Positions 52,925 to 60,760 of a stretch of 64,000 nucleotides of DNA are shown here, piece by piece. Under the pieces are notes generated by a model, which searched no databases, had not been told where the DNA came from, and saw only the letters and a list, made by a program, of their open reading frames with translations. Position 1 is the stretch's first letter; every line of letters starts with the position of its first letter. The stretch is taken from the NCBI RefSeq assembly GCF_900112365.1, contig NZ_FOLQ01000013.1, positions 62,001 through 126,000 on the forward strand. The letters run 5' to 3'. Origin of the DNA: Spirosoma endophyticum. Its GTDB lineage: Bacteria; Bacteroidota; Bacteroidia; Cytophagales; Spirosomataceae. The translations under genes were made by a program, and so were the position numbers.

Positions 52925-53512
52925 CTACTGTTTGTATTCCGCAAAGAACAATCGCTTCAGGCGCATCAGACATTTATACTTCTGCGTTTTGGCGTTATCA
53001 GCATTGGTATAGCCAAACTTTTCAGTAATATCCTGCATACTCAAATGCTGAATATAAAAATCATCCAGTAACGTTCGACAGGGTTCACCAAGTCGGCCAA
53101 GTGAGTCGGCCATGAGGGTAAACTGTCGATCGCGCTCCTCATGGTCAATCAGGTCATCGTTCAGTTGATCAATGGCCATCTCATCCGAAGCGGGCGTTTC
53201 TACATCCCGTATCACAAATCGACTACGTTGAGCTAACTGCTTCAGCCACAAACGCCTGCCAATTGAATAGAGGTACGTTTTTAGCTGACAATGCAATTCC
53301 AGCGAACCACTTCTTACCTTTTCATACAACACGATCAGTGCTTCCTGGTAGATATCCTTGGCGTCGTCTTCATTCCCACTATTACTGGTAACGAAGTGGA
53401 GCACCATTGGAAAATACCGTCGATACAACTGACCTAATGCGTCGTCGGAGCCATCGGCCAAACCCAGCAGCAACTCATCATCAGTTAATACGGGTTGCCT
53501 ACTTTCCTTCAT
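52925..53512 (-). CDS. ECF-type RNA polymerase sigma factor
   Basis: A 195-residue protein with sigma region 2 (LGQLYRRYFPMVLHFVTSNSGNEDDAKDIYQEALIVLYEKV) and region 4 (LGEPCRTLLDDFYIQHLSMQDITEKFGYTNADNAKTQKYKCLMRLK). It should direct transcription of a small regulon, possibly including itself and the protease gene 134 nt downstream. The region 4 end with NADNAKTQKYKC is typical for Bacteroidota ECF factors. It is divergent from a small lipoprotein gene; the spacer holds an inverted repeat. Confidence 0.9.
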   Translation of the reverse strand: MKESRQPVLTDDELLLGLADGSDDALGQLYRRYFPMVLHFVTSNSGNEDDAKDIYQEALIVLYEKVRSGSLELHCQLKTYLYSIGRRLWLKQLAQRSRFVIRDVETPASDEMAIDQLNDDLIDHEERDRQFTLMADSLGRLGEPCRTLLDDFYIQHLSMQDITEKFGYTNADNAKTQKYKCLMRLKRLFFAEYKQ

Positions 53513-53550
53513 TGAGTTGAGTCATTACTTAATACGGAAACACCTTGGAT

Positions 53551-53585
53551 GTAACCCAAAAAAAAGTTAAAAATTGTTGGGTTAC
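53551..53585. promoter_or_regulatory. Inverted repeat in the divergent sigma/lipoprotein spacer
   Basis: GTAACCCAA and TTGGGTTAC face each other across about 18 AT-rich nt, between two divergent genes. It may be an operator or a weak hairpin. No exact TAnnTTTG box was found beside it. Confidence 0.4.
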
Positions 53586-53654
53586 CTTTTTCTCTATCTA
53601 GTATTAACGTTGACATTGAATCATTAATCACTAAACAAAAACATCCCCAAAAAT

Positions 53655-53843
53655 ATGAAAGCAATCACGAAATCCGCCTTCTTTTTCATGGCTATGATCG
53701 CCCTGGCTACGTCTTGCAGCTCGAAGAAGACCGAAAGCACCGAAACGACTACGACCACGACGGATTCAACTTCGACGATGGCTACGGATTCGACGATGGC
53801 TACGGATTCTGCTTCGACGATGTCTGCTGATAGCGCGAAGTAA
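53655..53843 (+). CDS. Small Ser/Thr/Asp-rich lipoprotein
   Basis: A 62-residue protein. MKAITKSAFFFMAMIALATSC is a lipoprotein signal with lipobox ATSC (Cys21). The mature part is low complexity with repeats of MATDST/MATDSAS, encoded by near-identical 15-nt DNA repeats (ACGATGGCTACGGATTC). Similar short acidic lipoproteins are common in Bacteroidota without known roles. A good terminator follows. Divergence from the ECF sigma gene suggests it may belong to that regulon. Confidence 0.72.
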   Translation: MKAITKSAFFFMAMIALATSCSSKKTESTETTTTTTDSTSTMATDSTMATDSASTMSADSAK

Positions 53844-53901
53844 TTTCTACTAAGGCACAACTGCCGGTACAACTTACCGACAACGCTATAAACGATATAA
53901 G

Positions 53902-53936
53902 AGCCTCCTGATGATTCAGGGGGCTTTTGTTTTTTA
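53902..53936 (+). terminator. Intrinsic terminator of the small lipoprotein gene
   Basis: AGCCTCCTGA (53902-53911) pairs with TCAGGGGGCT (53916-53925), one G-U pair, followed by a T-rich run to 53936. Confidence 0.85.
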
Positions 53937-54002
53937 AGTTGTTAGTGACTGACGAAACAATTTGCTTTCACACCAGCCACTAACAACTATCGACTGACGA
54001 CT

Positions 54003-55007
54003 TCATGTCAATACTTCTTTCAACACATTCATGGCACCAGTTGGTGCCGCTTTTTCATACAGTATCGTATATACGGCATTCGTAATGGGCATATCGACGC
54101 CAAATTGCCGATTGATTTCAAAAATACTTTTCACGGCGTAATAGCCTTCAGCAATCATGTTCATTTCGGCTTGTGCCGATTGAATTGTGTATCCCCGGCC
54201 GATCAGTGTGCCAAATGTGCGGTTTCGACTAAAGGGTGAGTAGGCTGTTACAAGCAGATCACCGAGGTAGGCAGAACCACTTAAATCACGATGCTTAGGG
54301 TAAACAGCATCGACAAATCGCTTAATTTCCTGCATGGCATTAGACACCAGTACCGCCTGAAAATTGTCGCCATAGCCGAGCCCTCGTGTGATACCGCACG
54401 CCAGCGCAATAATATTTTTCATCACAGCGCTATACTCAACTCCATAAATATCGTCTACGGGTGTCGTTTGTACGAAACGGCAACGTAGCAGATCCGCCAC
54501 TTCTTCAGCACAGGTATGATCCTGGGAGGCAATAGTCAGATACGAGTGTTTTTCAAGAGCAACTTCTTCGGCATGACAAGGCCCGGCAATGACAGACATC
54601 TTGTTCGTTGGAACGCCGTATTGATCACTGACCCAATCCGTTACTAATTGATTAGCCCCAGGAATCATTCCTTTAATAGCCGACACTACGTACTTTCCGG
54701 CAAAATGCTCGGGTTTGAGTCCTGTCAACGCATCGGCAATAAAAGCTGTCGGAACGGCCAATACTACGTAGTCACTATCCCGAATGGCATCTCGAATTTT
54801 AGTGCAAACCTTCACCTTTCGAGTATTGATCTGCACATCACTCAGGTAACTGGGGTTATGGCCAAATTTTTTAATGTGATCGGCATCAGATTTTTTGCGA
54901 AGCCACCATTTAACACTGACATTATTTTCGGAGAGGATTTTGACAAGCGCTGTCGCCCAGCTTCCTCCCCCGACCATCGTCAGCCGAACGGGTTGTGTTA
55001 CTTTCAT
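54003..55007 (-). CDS. gpsA: Glycerol-3-phosphate dehydrogenase [NAD(P)+]
   Basis: A 334-residue enzyme making sn-glycerol 3-phosphate from DHAP for phospholipids. MVGGGSWATALVKIL is the nucleotide-binding motif (usually GxGxWGTA), AGPCHAEEV the substrate-side motif and VEYSAVMKNIIALACGI holds the catalytic Lys. LSGSAYLGDLLVTAYSPFSRNRTFG is another family block. It is downstream of the efflux adaptor gene but separated by a strong palindrome. Confidence 0.93.
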   Translation of the reverse strand: MKVTQPVRLTMVGGGSWATALVKILSENNVSVKWWLRKKSDADHIKKFGHNPSYLSDVQINTRKVKVCTKIRDAIRDSDYVVLAVPTAFIADALTGLKPEHFAGKYVVSAIKGMIPGANQLVTDWVSDQYGVPTNKMSVIAGPCHAEEVALEKHSYLTIASQDHTCAEEVADLLRCRFVQTTPVDDIYGVEYSAVMKNIIALACGITRGLGYGDNFQAVLVSNAMQEIKRFVDAVYPKHRDLSGSAYLGDLLVTAYSPFSRNRTFGTLIGRGYTIQSAQAEMNMIAEGYYAVKSIFEINRQFGVDMPITNAVYTILYEKAAPTGAMNVLKEVLT

Positions 55008-55024
55008 GGGGTAAAGGAAGGAAA

Positions 55025-55062
55025 AAAGCAGGTGCAGGGCAAATTTGCCCTACACCTGCTTT
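55025..55062 (-). terminator. Near-perfect 38-bp palindrome between efflux adaptor gene and gpsA
   Basis: The sequence AAAGCAGGTGCAGGGCAAA is followed directly by its complement with one mismatch, without spacer. In the minus-strand transcript it forms a long hairpin after the adaptor gene and 18 nt before gpsA. Confidence 0.75.
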
Positions 55063-55136
55063 CCTTTCAAAATAATTATGTAAATAAATATCTATTGACT
55101 GTTGGTGCGAGCGCCATACTGCCGCCCGTTCACACC

Positions 55137-56555
55137 TTACTCCTCCTTCTCATCTTTCTTTTTATTCTTATTCGGATCGCGTTTAACGACGAGTTCACCA
55201 TCTTTTAGCTTCTTGGATACCGCAATGAACGGTCCCGAAATAATCTGTTCGCCCGCCTTCAGGCCCGATACGATTTCAATATTTTCGAAGTCACTGATAC
55301 CGGTTTTCACTTCACGCTGCGACGCCTTGCCACCAACATTGACGAAAACAATCTCTTTGGGTTTTTCTTTCTTTTCAACCTGCGTAGCTGGCCTTTCATC
55401 GACATCCCCGTTTGACTTCGTCTTTATTTCCTCAGTGTCGATGGCGCTTGAATCGGCGGCTCGTGTCGTTACCGCGGCAATTGGCACGGCTAATACACCC
55501 ATTTTCCGATCGGTAATGATCTCAACCGAAGCGGTCATACCCGGCTTAAATGGATATCCCTTCTTGTCTTTCTGAGCCAGTAAATCACTGTATGAACTGT
55601 TCAAAATTTTCACTTTCACTTCAAACTCCGTTACAGCATCGGCAGAAAGTGAGGCAGCCGCAGCCGCTCCTGATGAACTGGTCAGGCCGTTAGCCGTATT
55701 GGCAATTTCGTAGACAACGCCCTTGAATTTACGTCCAGCCATTGTGTAGGAGTCCACTTCAATATCAGCCGTGTCGCCCAGATTAGCCCGGACAATGTCA
55801 TTCTCGTTGACGTTGACACGTACCTCCATATTTTGCAGATTGGCAATACGCATGATTTCCGTACCCGCCATTTGCGATGTACCCACAACGCGTTCGCCCA
55901 GTTCGATATTAAGCTTTGAAACGGTACCGTTGACGGGAGAATAAATTGTCGTTTTACGCAGGTTTTCATTGGCGTCGCGTAAACTGGCTTCGGCGCTCTG
56001 GATGTTGAACTGCGCAGCCCGGACGTTGGCATTAGCGGCTTCGACTTCCTGTTTTGCTACGTTAAAATTAGCCTCACTGGTTTCCAAATCAGCGGAGGAA
56101 ACGACTTTATCGGCAAACAGTTTTTTATTACGTTCGTAGTCGGCTTTGGCCCGAATCAGTCGGGCACTCGATTGAGCTACCGATGCTTTCGATTGTTCCA
56201 GTTGGGCCCGGCTTTGATTGACCGTTGCCCGTGCCCTCGCCAATAATGATTCGTAGTTATCAGGGCGAATGCGGCACAACAATTGACCCGCTTTTACGGG
56301 GTCCCCCTCGTTAACGTATAAGCCAATAATTTCACCAGATACGTCGGGGCTGATTTTCACCTCTACCTGCGGCTGAACACGCCCCGATGCACTAACACGT
56401 TCCGTAATATCGGTCCGCTTAACCAAGCCAAAATCAACCTCCGTCGACTTCGGCTTGCCGATCATACCGGCCTGTTTAGCCGCAACGAAACCACCCACCA
56501 GCAGGACAACAAGCCCACCTAATATCCACCAAATTCGACTTGACTTCTTCTTCAT
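55137..56555 (-). CDS. Efflux periplasmic adaptor (MacA/HlyD type)
   Basis: A 472-residue membrane fusion protein. One N-terminal helix (IWWILGGLVVLLVGGFVAA) anchors it; ASGRVQPQVEVKISPDVSGEI starts the lipoyl half-motif, a coiled coil spans about residues 100-190 (RARATVNQSRAQLEQSKASV), and the second lipoyl half is YSPVNGTVSKLNIELGERV. The beta-barrel domain ends GLKAGEQIISGPF, with a Lys/Glu tail. It links an inner-membrane pump to TolC. Upstream tolC is 66 nt away; an ATPase gene lies nearby but no permease. Confidence 0.9.
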   Translation of the reverse strand: MKKKSSRIWWILGGLVVLLVGGFVAAKQAGMIGKPKSTEVDFGLVKRTDITERVSASGRVQPQVEVKISPDVSGEIIGLYVNEGDPVKAGQLLCRIRPDNYESLLARARATVNQSRAQLEQSKASVAQSSARLIRAKADYERNKKLFADKVVSSADLETSEANFNVAKQEVEAANANVRAAQFNIQSAEASLRDANENLRKTTIYSPVNGTVSKLNIELGERVVGTSQMAGTEIMRIANLQNMEVRVNVNENDIVRANLGDTADIEVDSYTMAGRKFKGVVYEIANTANGLTSSSGAAAAASLSADAVTEFEVKVKILNSSYSDLLAQKDKKGYPFKPGMTASVEIITDRKMGVLAVPIAAVTTRAADSSAIDTEEIKTKSNGDVDERPATQVEKKEKPKEIVFVNVGGKASQREVKTGISDFENIEIVSGLKAGEQIISGPFIAVSKKLKDGELVVKRDPNKNKKKDEKEE

Positions 56556-56561
56556 AGGGAG

Positions 56562-56616
56562 AGAGCGAAAGAATGAAAGAGCGAATTACACCGGATGGCT
56601 TTCGTTCTTTCGCTCT
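56562..56616. repeat. Inverted repeat between tolC-like and adaptor genes
   Basis: AGAGCGAAAGAATGAA pairs with TTCGTTCTTTCGCTCT (one mismatch). Wording resembles the GAAAGAG hairpin at 13732. It lies inside the operon, so it may set the tolC/adaptor mRNA ratio. Confidence 0.65.
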
Positions 56617-56620
56617 TTCA

Positions 56621-58093
56621 CTAATTAAAACTAAGGGATTTGTTCTGGTAATAATCTAAAATCTTGGTCCGAAATACATAATCATACTTGGCCTGTACAA
56701 GGCTGGCACGGGCACGATCAAGGTTCGTTTTGGCAATGCTATAATCCGTTGCATTAATGGCACCCGCATTTAACCGGCTTTCAGCCATCTGAAACGCCCG
56801 TTCGAGCGACAACACCTGCACCTGAGTAGCTCGATACTTATTAGCTCCCGCTTTCATCTGGGTATAGGCCGTTTCAATTTGCTGACGCAGCGTTAAACGG
56901 GTATTAAGCGCTGTCAATTCGGCGTTCTGCTGCTGAATCTTAGCCGTTGTGATCCGATTTCGTGACAAGTTTCCCTGAAAAATCGGAACCCGCAAAAACA
57001 AAGAAGCGGACTGGCTAAAGTTATTGCTCAATTGAGAACCATACGAAATACCAGTACGATCATACCCCGGGGTCGACGCATTGACAGGTATATTCGCACC
57101 AGTTACCGGATCAACAATGAAACCAATCGTTGTCTGAGTAGACTGCCCATTGGGTGATGCTACACTCGCAGCACTGGAATAGATCGTGCTCAGATTACCA
57201 TTCAGCGACAGCGTCGGGTATAGTCCCCCTTTCGCCACCTGAACACCTAACGTAGCACTTTTGACACGTAAATCAGCTCCTTTTACTTCGGGCAGATTTG
57301 TTGAAGCCACATCATACAACTGCTGCACAGAGGCCGTGTAAGGATCTAAACCCGGATCAGGCACATTAATAGGTTCTACTTCAAAGTTCTGATTGATCGG
57401 TACGTTCATGGCCTGCAGCAACGCTACTTTAGCCAGATCAAGCGTGTTCTGCGCCGTAACAATGTCAACTTCATTGCTGGCCAGCGTAGCCTGAAGATCG
57501 AACACGTTCGATTCGGGCGCCGATCCGGCAGCTACCAAGCGTTGCATACGCTCCAGTTGCGCTCGTGTTACGTCAGCCTGACGTTGGGTCACGGCTAATT
57601 GCTCCGTACCTGTCAGTACGTTCAGGTAGTTTTGGGCAACCGTCAGCGAGACATTATTCTGCGTAGCATTTAATTCCTGCTGGCCTGCCTGAAGGGCAAT
57701 TTCATTTTGCTTGACGGTACTACGTAGTACGCCACCATTATACAACGTAACCGATGTATTAAGCTGAAAGCTACTTGAATTAATCGTCTGCTGGACGAAT
57801 TCGTTGGATTGTGGGTTGATACTGCGTCCTCCATTTATGGACTGGTTGCCCTGAAAAACGGCGGTCGGTAACTGATTTAACCGTGACTGTCGTACTTGCA
57901 GATCACTGTTAGCCACCGTTAGTCTTCCCTGTCGAATCAGTATGTTATTCTGCTGAGCAATGTCGATGCACTGCTGTAAATTTACCCGAGCGGGTGCGCT
58001 CGCTGTGGTTTGCGCGTATGCTCCCGACAATCCTGTCGTTAACAATAGAGCCATTACGACCCGCATCTGTTTCCACGCCACTTGCATACACAT
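56621..58093 (-). CDS. TolC family outer membrane efflux protein
   Basis: A 490-residue protein with signal peptide (MALLLTTGLSGAYAQ, cut near residue 28). VNLQQCIDIAQQNNILIRQ is the usual TolC start; two repeats of helical hairpins follow (VAQNYLNVLTGTEQLAVTQRQADV; LRQQIETAYTQMKAGANKYRATQ). It forms the outer membrane channel for the adjacent adaptor. ATG at 58087 is an alternative start. A -7 box (TAAGTTTG) lies about 23-30 nt upstream. Confidence 0.92.
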   Translation of the reverse strand: MCMQVAWKQMRVVMALLLTTGLSGAYAQTTASAPARVNLQQCIDIAQQNNILIRQGRLTVANSDLQVRQSRLNQLPTAVFQGNQSINGGRSINPQSNEFVQQTINSSSFQLNTSVTLYNGGVLRSTVKQNEIALQAGQQELNATQNNVSLTVAQNYLNVLTGTEQLAVTQRQADVTRAQLERMQRLVAAGSAPESNVFDLQATLASNEVDIVTAQNTLDLAKVALLQAMNVPINQNFEVEPINVPDPGLDPYTASVQQLYDVASTNLPEVKGADLRVKSATLGVQVAKGGLYPTLSLNGNLSTIYSSAASVASPNGQSTQTTIGFIVDPVTGANIPVNASTPGYDRTGISYGSQLSNNFSQSASLFLRVPIFQGNLSRNRITTAKIQQQNAELTALNTRLTLRQQIETAYTQMKAGANKYRATQVQVLSLERAFQMAESRLNAGAINATDYSIAKTNLDRARASLVQAKYDYVFRTKILDYYQNKSLSFN

Positions 58094-58115
58094 ACTATTT
58101 GATGGTTCAATGTTA

Positions 58116-58123
58116 CAAACTTA
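58116..58123 (-). promoter_or_regulatory. -7 box for the tolC-adaptor operon
   Basis: On the minus strand TAAGTTTG, an exact TAnnTTTG, about 23 nt from the ATG. No -33 at good spacing. Confidence 0.4.
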
Positions 58124-58168
58124 CCTTCGGCGCGGCTATCGTTTTGGGATAAACGGCGCAAACTAAGC

Positions 58169-59014
58169 ATGTTTCTGGTTTATAATTCGGATGTACTTCC
58201 CGAGAGCGACTTTCAGCTATCGGTAAACGACCGGGCCTTTCAGTATGGCGACGGTTTATTCGAGACAATTCGGTACTCAACTGAACAAATCTGGTTCTGG
58301 TCTGACCACTTTGCCCGGCTCTCGGCTGGCATGGACGCTTTGCAGCTAACCCAACCTACCGGATTCTCCGCCGAAGCGGTTCACCAAGCCATTTTACAGG
58401 TACTTTCGGCGAACAAACTCATCAATCAACCCGCCCGAATCAAGATTCAGGTCTGGCGGCAATCAGGTGGTTTATATACGCCTTCAACAAACAAGGCTAA
58501 CGTACTGATCACGGCTCGACCTGGAAGCCCGTTTTCGGTTACTGAAAAAGCCAAAACGGGCATTTATGATCTTTTCCGCTTGTCTCCCTCTCCAGTTTCG
58601 GCGTTTAAAACGCTAAACTCGCTACCCTACGTATTGGCCGGACTCTACAAACAACAGCATGGACTCGACGAGATAATTTTGCTCGACTCTCAGGGTCATC
58701 TTGCCGAATGTCTGGCGTCGAATCTATTTTGGTGTTCAGGCAAAACGCTCTACACGCCCTCGCTCGACTCTGGCTGCATCAATGGCATTATTCGACAGCA
58801 ATTGGTACGGTTAGCTCCAGCAGTTAGCCTCACCGTATCCGAAGGGTTATTTCCCCCTGCTATTCTGACAACGGCTGATGCGGTTTTCTGTGCGAACGTT
58901 ATGGGGATTCAGTGGTTGCGTAGTATAAACGACCTGGATGTTGACACCAGGCCGCTCTCGTTTGGCGACACCGAAAGCCTACTTAACGCCCTCTTCGCTC
59001 AGTTTCAGGGCTGA
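58169..59014 (+). CDS. Aminotransferase class IV (aminodeoxychorismate lyase/branched-chain type)
   Basis: A 281-residue PLP enzyme. NDRAFQYGDGLFETIR (residues about 18-33) is the class IV start; AFKTLNSLPYVLA contains the catalytic Lys; DEIILLDSQGHLAECLASNLFW and GCINGIIRQQL are further motifs. It may be PabC (4-aminobenzoate synthesis), fitting folate metabolism, or a D-amino-acid/branched-chain enzyme. It is divergent from tolC and its 3' end overlaps the ATPase gene by 36 nt. Confidence 0.88.
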   Translation: MFLVYNSDVLPESDFQLSVNDRAFQYGDGLFETIRYSTEQIWFWSDHFARLSAGMDALQLTQPTGFSAEAVHQAILQVLSANKLINQPARIKIQVWRQSGGLYTPSTNKANVLITARPGSPFSVTEKAKTGIYDLFRLSPSPVSAFKTLNSLPYVLAGLYKQQHGLDEIILLDSQGHLAECLASNLFWCSGKTLYTPSLDSGCINGIIRQQLVRLAPAVSLTVSEGLFPPAILTTADAVFCANVMGIQWLRSINDLDVDTRPLSFGDTESLLNALFAQFQG

Positions 59015-59680
59015 AGAATCTTCCAGCCATCCATCTTTCAGACGGATCACCCGTGAACCGTATTTAGCATTTACTTCGGAGTGCGTCACCTGAACAATGG
59101 TCACGCCATCTTTCTGATTCAACTCGCGGAACAGTTCCATGATGTCGCGGGCCTGGTCGGAGTGCAGATTACCCGTTGGCTCATCAGCAAAAATAACGCT
59201 TGGTTCGGCCGCCAACGCCCGGGCAATGCCTACCAGTTGTTGCTGACCACCCGATAGTTGCGCCGGGAACAGGTCTTTTTTAGCCACCATGTTGAATCGG
59301 TCGAGCAGTTCGGCTACGCGGCTTTTACGCTCCGATCCATTGAGGCCTTTGTAGAGTAGCGGTGTTTCAATGTTTTCATATACGGTTAATTCGTCAATCA
59401 AATGATACGCCTGAAATACGAAGCCAATGCGCGTCCGGTGCAGTTCAGTACGTCTCTTTTCGGATAGTTTCTGAACCGGCTGATCGTCAAACAGGTATTC
59501 GCCTTCGGAGGGTTCTTCGAGCAGACCCAGAATATGCAGCAAAGTGGACTTCCCCGATCCCGACGGGCCCATGATGGACACAAACTCGCCCTGAACGATG
59601 TTGAGGTTGATATTACGCAACACATAGACCCGACCGAAGCCAGCAGGGTAGAACTTGGAAACGTTGCGGAGTTGAATCAT
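58979..59680 (-). CDS. ABC transporter ATPase, LolD/MacB type
   Basis: A 233-residue ATPase. Walker A GPSGSGKST (about 38-46), Q-loop FVFQAYHLIDELTVYENIETPL, signature LSGGQQQLVGIARAL and Walker B VIFADEPTGNLHS are clear. The Q of LSGGQQQ is normal, but LVGIARAL replaces the usual RVAIARAL. It would pair with an FtsX/MacB permease for lipoprotein or peptide export; no permease is adjacent, the nearest being 12500-13711. Its last codons overlap the convergent aminotransferase gene. Confidence 0.9.
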   Translation of the reverse strand: MIQLRNVSKFYPAGFGRVYVLRNINLNIVQGEFVSIMGPSGSGKSTLLHILGLLEEPSEGEYLFDDQPVQKLSEKRRTELHRTRIGFVFQAYHLIDELTVYENIETPLLYKGLNGSERKSRVAELLDRFNMVAKKDLFPAQLSGGQQQLVGIARALAAEPSVIFADEPTGNLHSDQARDIMELFRELNQKDGVTIVQVTHSEVNAKYGSRVIRLKDGWLEDSSALKLSEEGVK

Positions 59681-59853
59681 AATTAATTACTTTTGAAAAG
59701 GTTTTAGTTCGGCAAGAAAGGCTGGTTAGCCATATACGTTCCTGACATTACTCAAATTTAATATGAATTCTTTTCTGTTAAGGCTCAAGCGTCGTGCCAA
59801 ATACCTAATTTATTGATTAATAGATTTTTACAGATATTCTAAGGCCCATCAAC

Positions 59854-59906
59854 GTCCGCTAGCGGACAAAGTTACTTTTGAAACCGGACACCTTTTTTAT
59901 ACGTCC
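59854..59906. promoter_or_regulatory. Cluster of GTCCG/CGGAC half-sites (operator candidate)
   Basis: GTCCGCTAGCGGAC (59854-59867) is a perfect 14-bp palindrome; CGGAC recurs at 59884 and GTCCG at 59902, forming a second, wider inverted pair. They lie in the about 285-bp spacer between the divergent ATPase and DUF2807 genes, and could bind a dimeric regulator controlling both. Confidence 0.5.
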
Positions 59907-59966
59907 GATGCAACGTAGTACGTGTTTTTACCATCTTCTCATAAATATCTAAAACTGTCTTCAACA

Positions 59967-60665
59967 ATGAAAGCACTTGTATTATCTATCCTAATGCTAA
60001 CAGCGGGTATCAACACCACCAGCGACGATTGGAAAAAAGACCGAACCGTTTCGGGCTTCACCGGATTAAGTGTTAGCAGTGGCATCGATGTCTATCTGAC
60101 CCAGGGAAATTCTGAAAAACTAACCTTCGATGTGAAAGGCGTTGACGAGGATCGAGTCATCTCGGAAGTGAAAAACGGCGTATTGAAACTGTATATAGAA
60201 CGCAAAGGATTTAGTGGCTGGAATCTCGGACGTAACAACTATGTAAAAGCCTATGTGACCTTCAAGCAGTTAAATAATTTGGAGGCATCGGGTGGGGCCG
60301 ACGTTTTCGGACAGGGCAGCCTGTCCTTCAAAGACCTTAATCTGGAAGCATCCGGTGGATCTGATGTGAAGTTAGACCTCAAAGCTGACGATCTGAACGT
60401 ATCGGCGTCGGGCGGTGCCGATGCCGTTTTGCAGGGCTCAGCCCGGACACTCAACGCCAATGGGTCGGGCGGTGCTGATCTGGACGCTCGAAAACTGACT
60501 GTCGATGTATGCAATGCTAATTCATCGGGTGGCTCAGACGTCTACGTTAACGCCAGTAAAGAACTGACAATGAAGGCATCGGGCGGCTCGGATATTTATT
60601 ACTACGGCTCAGCCAAAGTGCTGTCCCAAAGCAAATCAGGAGGTTCGGATATTTCGCGGAAATAG
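59967..60665 (+). CDS. DUF2807 (head GIN domain) secreted protein
   Basis: A 232-residue protein with signal peptide (MKALVLSILMLTAGINT). FTGLSVSSGIDVYLTQGNSEKL opens the DUF2807 domain; the rest is a parallel beta-helix with repeated SGGAD/SGGSD turns (at least seven, for example LEASGGADVFG, SASGGADAV, NGSGGADLD). Family members are surface or periplasmic proteins of unknown role, often called putative auto-transporter adhesins. Start is at the ATG before the signal, not the earlier 59922. A terminator follows. Confidence 0.85.
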   Translation: MKALVLSILMLTAGINTTSDDWKKDRTVSGFTGLSVSSGIDVYLTQGNSEKLTFDVKGVDEDRVISEVKNGVLKLYIERKGFSGWNLGRNNYVKAYVTFKQLNNLEASGGADVFGQGSLSFKDLNLEASGGSDVKLDLKADDLNVSASGGADAVLQGSARTLNANGSGGADLDARKLTVDVCNANSSGGSDVYVNASKELTMKASGGSDIYYYGSAKVLSQSKSGGSDISRK

Positions 60666-60701
60666 TAGAAAACCCTTCGATACGTTGCTTTAACAAGATT
60701 T

Positions 60702-60744
60702 AACGCACTCAACATAGCCCAGCTATATTGAGTGCGTTATTTTT
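60702..60744 (+). terminator. Intrinsic terminator of the DUF2807 gene
   Basis: AACGCACTCAACATAG (60702-60717) pairs with CTATATTGAGTGCGTT (60723-60738), one mismatch, followed by ATTTTT. It covers an in-frame TTG at 60728, so the next gene starts at 60761. Confidence 0.88.
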
Positions 60745-60760
60745 ACCCAAAATCAATCGT

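Noticed and set aside
53655..53843. Short DNA repeats as a possible CRISPR or regulatory array
   Set aside because: They encode the repeated MATDST residues of a lipoprotein and have no spacers.
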